Assembly: GCA_028335825.1 (NCBI GenBank)
Contig: JAIOKI010000018.1
Span: forward strand, 62,001-126,000
Reading direction: 5' to 3'
DNA from: Nosema muscidifuracis
Lineage: Eukaryota; Microsporidia; Nosematidae
DNA: 64,000 nt
Of this stretch, positions 62,153-64,000 are shown piece by piece. The position numbers and the translations under genes were made by a program. Every line of letters begins with the position of its first letter. The stretch's first letter is position 1. The notes beneath the pieces are model-generated. The model worked only from the letters and a program-made list of their open reading frames with translations. It searched no databases and was not told the DNA's origin.

Positions 62153-63707
62153 AGATTTATTATCAAAAAAACTGAAAAAATGCGAATCTTGTAAAATATT
62201 TTGTCTTAATTAGAGATTTTTTAAGAGATAAATTGTAAGATCAAATATTGGCTATAATTTTATTTATAAAATCTAAATAAATCATAATATCAAATATTGA
62301 TACTACTTGATAGATAAATGATATTACAATACTTTTAAATTTATAAAAATGTTAAACTGAAAATAATTCAAATTATTTTTCTATTTATAATATTTTATAA
62401 TGAAAAAACTGAAATATGTTTTTATTTATCTTTATAAATAGTATATTATATATAAATTAAAATGTACAAATATTCTTCTTTATAAGGATAAATTTCAAAT
62501 AATTTATATTTTCTTATCTTTATTAAGCAGTTAACAAGCTAAATAAGATAAGACAATAATTTAGGAGAAGATTTACCTGTATTAGTTTTAAATTGTTTAT
62601 GAAGTTAACATTTGATCATCATTAATACACAAATTATAGCTTTTCAATCCCATAACGGGAATATACTTTTATAAGGGATTAGTAAGTAAATAAATGTTGT
62701 ATTTTAATATTTTTATATAAATGGACAAATGAAGATTTTCCGTTCTCATAAAAGAATATATTTTTATTATTAAGGGTTAGAAAATAAATGCATATTTCCT
62801 TATTATTTATTAATGAATAGATAAATTGAGTAAATTATGTAAGTTTTAGATAAATGAATTTTTATCTATAAATAATGTAATTAAATATTACAATAAATTA
62901 AAATTTCACCTATAAATGATGTAACTAGAACTGTCTATCTTTTAAAATATAATTTCTTATTTAATTCAAGAATTTTTAGAAAATTAATCTATCTTAATTA
63001 AAACCTATTCAATGATAATCAAAGTTTAGCATTCTATTAGAATATGAATTTCTTGCTCTTAGTGTTTTATAGATATAAAGATGTAAAACTATTTTTAATT
63101 AATTTTAATACTAATGATAAAGGTTATATCAAAAATTATTGGTTGAATACTATTTTTAAAATATATTAATAGAACTTTTAATTTTATATTTAAAAATAAT
63201 AGCTAAGATTAATATACTGTTTAATGAATATTATAATATATTTTATGATATAATTAAAAATATCTAATACAAAATATTATTGATTAATATGTAAATATTA
63301 AAATTATCAGCTTAGATTAACTTATAAATAATTTGAGAAAACTGTCAAATTTATAATTCAAAATCTTTATTGGGGTCAAAAATAAAATTTATTGTATAAA
63401 ATTTGATCCCCTCACATTAAATACGAACCTAATCCATACATAAAAATATTCTTTTTTTTAAGTATATAAAAAAAACAGCTTTTTTATTTGTTTATTGGAT
63501 AATTTAATGACGTGTCTATATTGGATATGATATAATTTCCCACTTATACAGATTTAATATAAAATATTAGATATATTATAAACAAAAAAATTAATAACAA
63601 TATATTAAAAAAGATATTGTTTGTTATCATCCTAAAATGTATTTACATTGTAATATTATTTTTTTGTATTTTAATTATTAATATATAATTTAATTGAAAT
63701 AACCCTT
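62153..63707. other. 1.6-kb AT-rich intergenic region with promoter-like motifs
   Basis: No gene seen. TATTTGTTTATTGG (63485-63498) and TGACGTG (63508-63514) lie 200-220 bases before the next ATG, as upstream of several secreted genes. CCC is at 63703-63705. Confidence 0.4.
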
Positions 63708-64000
63708 ATGATACACAAGAATGGGTCATTAAGAGCCTTTATAGCTACTACAATAGGTATAATAATTGTTATCATAATAATATTGTATTCTAAGAAGAAT
63801 GGAAATGATCAATCATTTATGTCTTATGGTCCAAGTGATCAAACAACTTCAGATAGTAGTAGTACTATAGATATAGAAGATATTGAAGAAAATATTAAAG
63901 ATAAAAAAACTGATAATTTACATGATGAAGAAAATAAGAAAACTGATGACTTATATGATGAAGAAAATATAACTAAAGAAAGAGATAAGATAGAAGAATC
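63708..64000 (+). CDS. Signal-anchor protein of unknown function (B), cut by the window end
   Basis: An open frame runs from ATG 63708 past the right edge (97 codons seen). It starts MIHKNGSLRAF, followed by a membrane helix (IATTIGIIIVIIIILY), then MSYGPSDQTTSDSSS and acidic repeats of the kind KKTDNLHDEEN. The anchor followed by Y-G-P-x-D parallels the gene at 61352. CCC two bases before the ATG supports the start. Confidence 0.75.
   Translation, partial: MIHKNGSLRAFIATTIGIIIVIIIILYSKKNGNDQSFMSYGPSDQTTSDSSSTIDIEDIEENIKDKKTDNLHDEENKKTDDLYDEENITKERDKIEE

Noticed and set aside
63349-64000. Telomere or subtelomeric rDNA at the right edge
   Set aside because: No telomere-type short G-rich repeats and no rRNA segments are visible at either end of the window.

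Overview
This window is very AT-rich nuclear DNA that looks microsporidian, and closest in style to Nosema/Vairimorpha-type genomes; the genus is an inference. Five things point there. Most start codons sit a few bases after a CCC/CCCC run (the 'CCC-like' signal described for microsporidia). The genes are short and mostly intronless. Tiny introns, one clear and one probable, sit at or next to the initiator codon. The recognisable genes are shrunken eukaryotic core genes, and there is a secreted GH19 chitinase-like protein. There are two tRNA genes, tRNA-Phe(GAA) and tRNA-Pro(AGG), and no rRNA.

The left third (about 1-18.4 kb) is a housekeeping block: a DUF8032-like nuclear protein, the SUB2/UAP56 helicase, a Ctf4/AND-1-like replisome protein, ribosomal protein eS8 with a 31-nt intron, the Pol I/III subunit RPC19, a HIT hydrolase, a Pam18/Tim14-like J-protein, the ERAD ligase Hrd1, a Jjj1-like protein with a frameshift, RPB5 and the meiotic axis protein Hop1. 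Two small duplicated one-helix membrane proteins lie inside this block.

From 18.6 kb the character changes. Genes become sparse, with gaps of 1-4.5 kb. Most of them encode proteins with an N-terminal signal peptide followed by low-complexity or tandem-repeat sequence (18.6-20.2, 22.8-25.6, 28.9-35.6, 36.2-37.7, 38.3-38.6, 41.9-42.5, 43.7-44.4, 46.6-47.4, 50.0-50.9 and 53.0-53.7 kb). Seven of these otherwise dissimilar proteins end in a recognisably similar tail of about 15 residues: a beta-like hydrophobic stretch, a small residue, a basic K/R pair, then an aromatic. An eighth has a related internal segment. This looks like a dispersed family of secreted proteins with fixed ends and fast-evolving repeat middles, and it is my best candidate for an undescribed system. 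Two further secreted proteins (46.6 and 50.0 kb) carry strong SUMO-interaction-like motifs.

Two core genes interrupt the right-hand region: proteasome beta4 (PRE1) at 54.0 kb and an SFP1/JAZF1-type zinc-finger protein at 55.0 kb. A GH19 chitinase-like secreted protein with an altered catalytic motif (60.1 kb) and two signal-anchor proteins (61.4 kb, and 63.7 kb running off the end) follow. The gaps hold AT-rich tandem repeats, several decayed fragments of one retroelement (21.2, 44.6-46.3, 47.9 and 51.4 kb), a possible Ty3-like remnant (57.5 kb) and long stretches where I see nothing definite.

All assignments come from reading the sequence. No database search was run.
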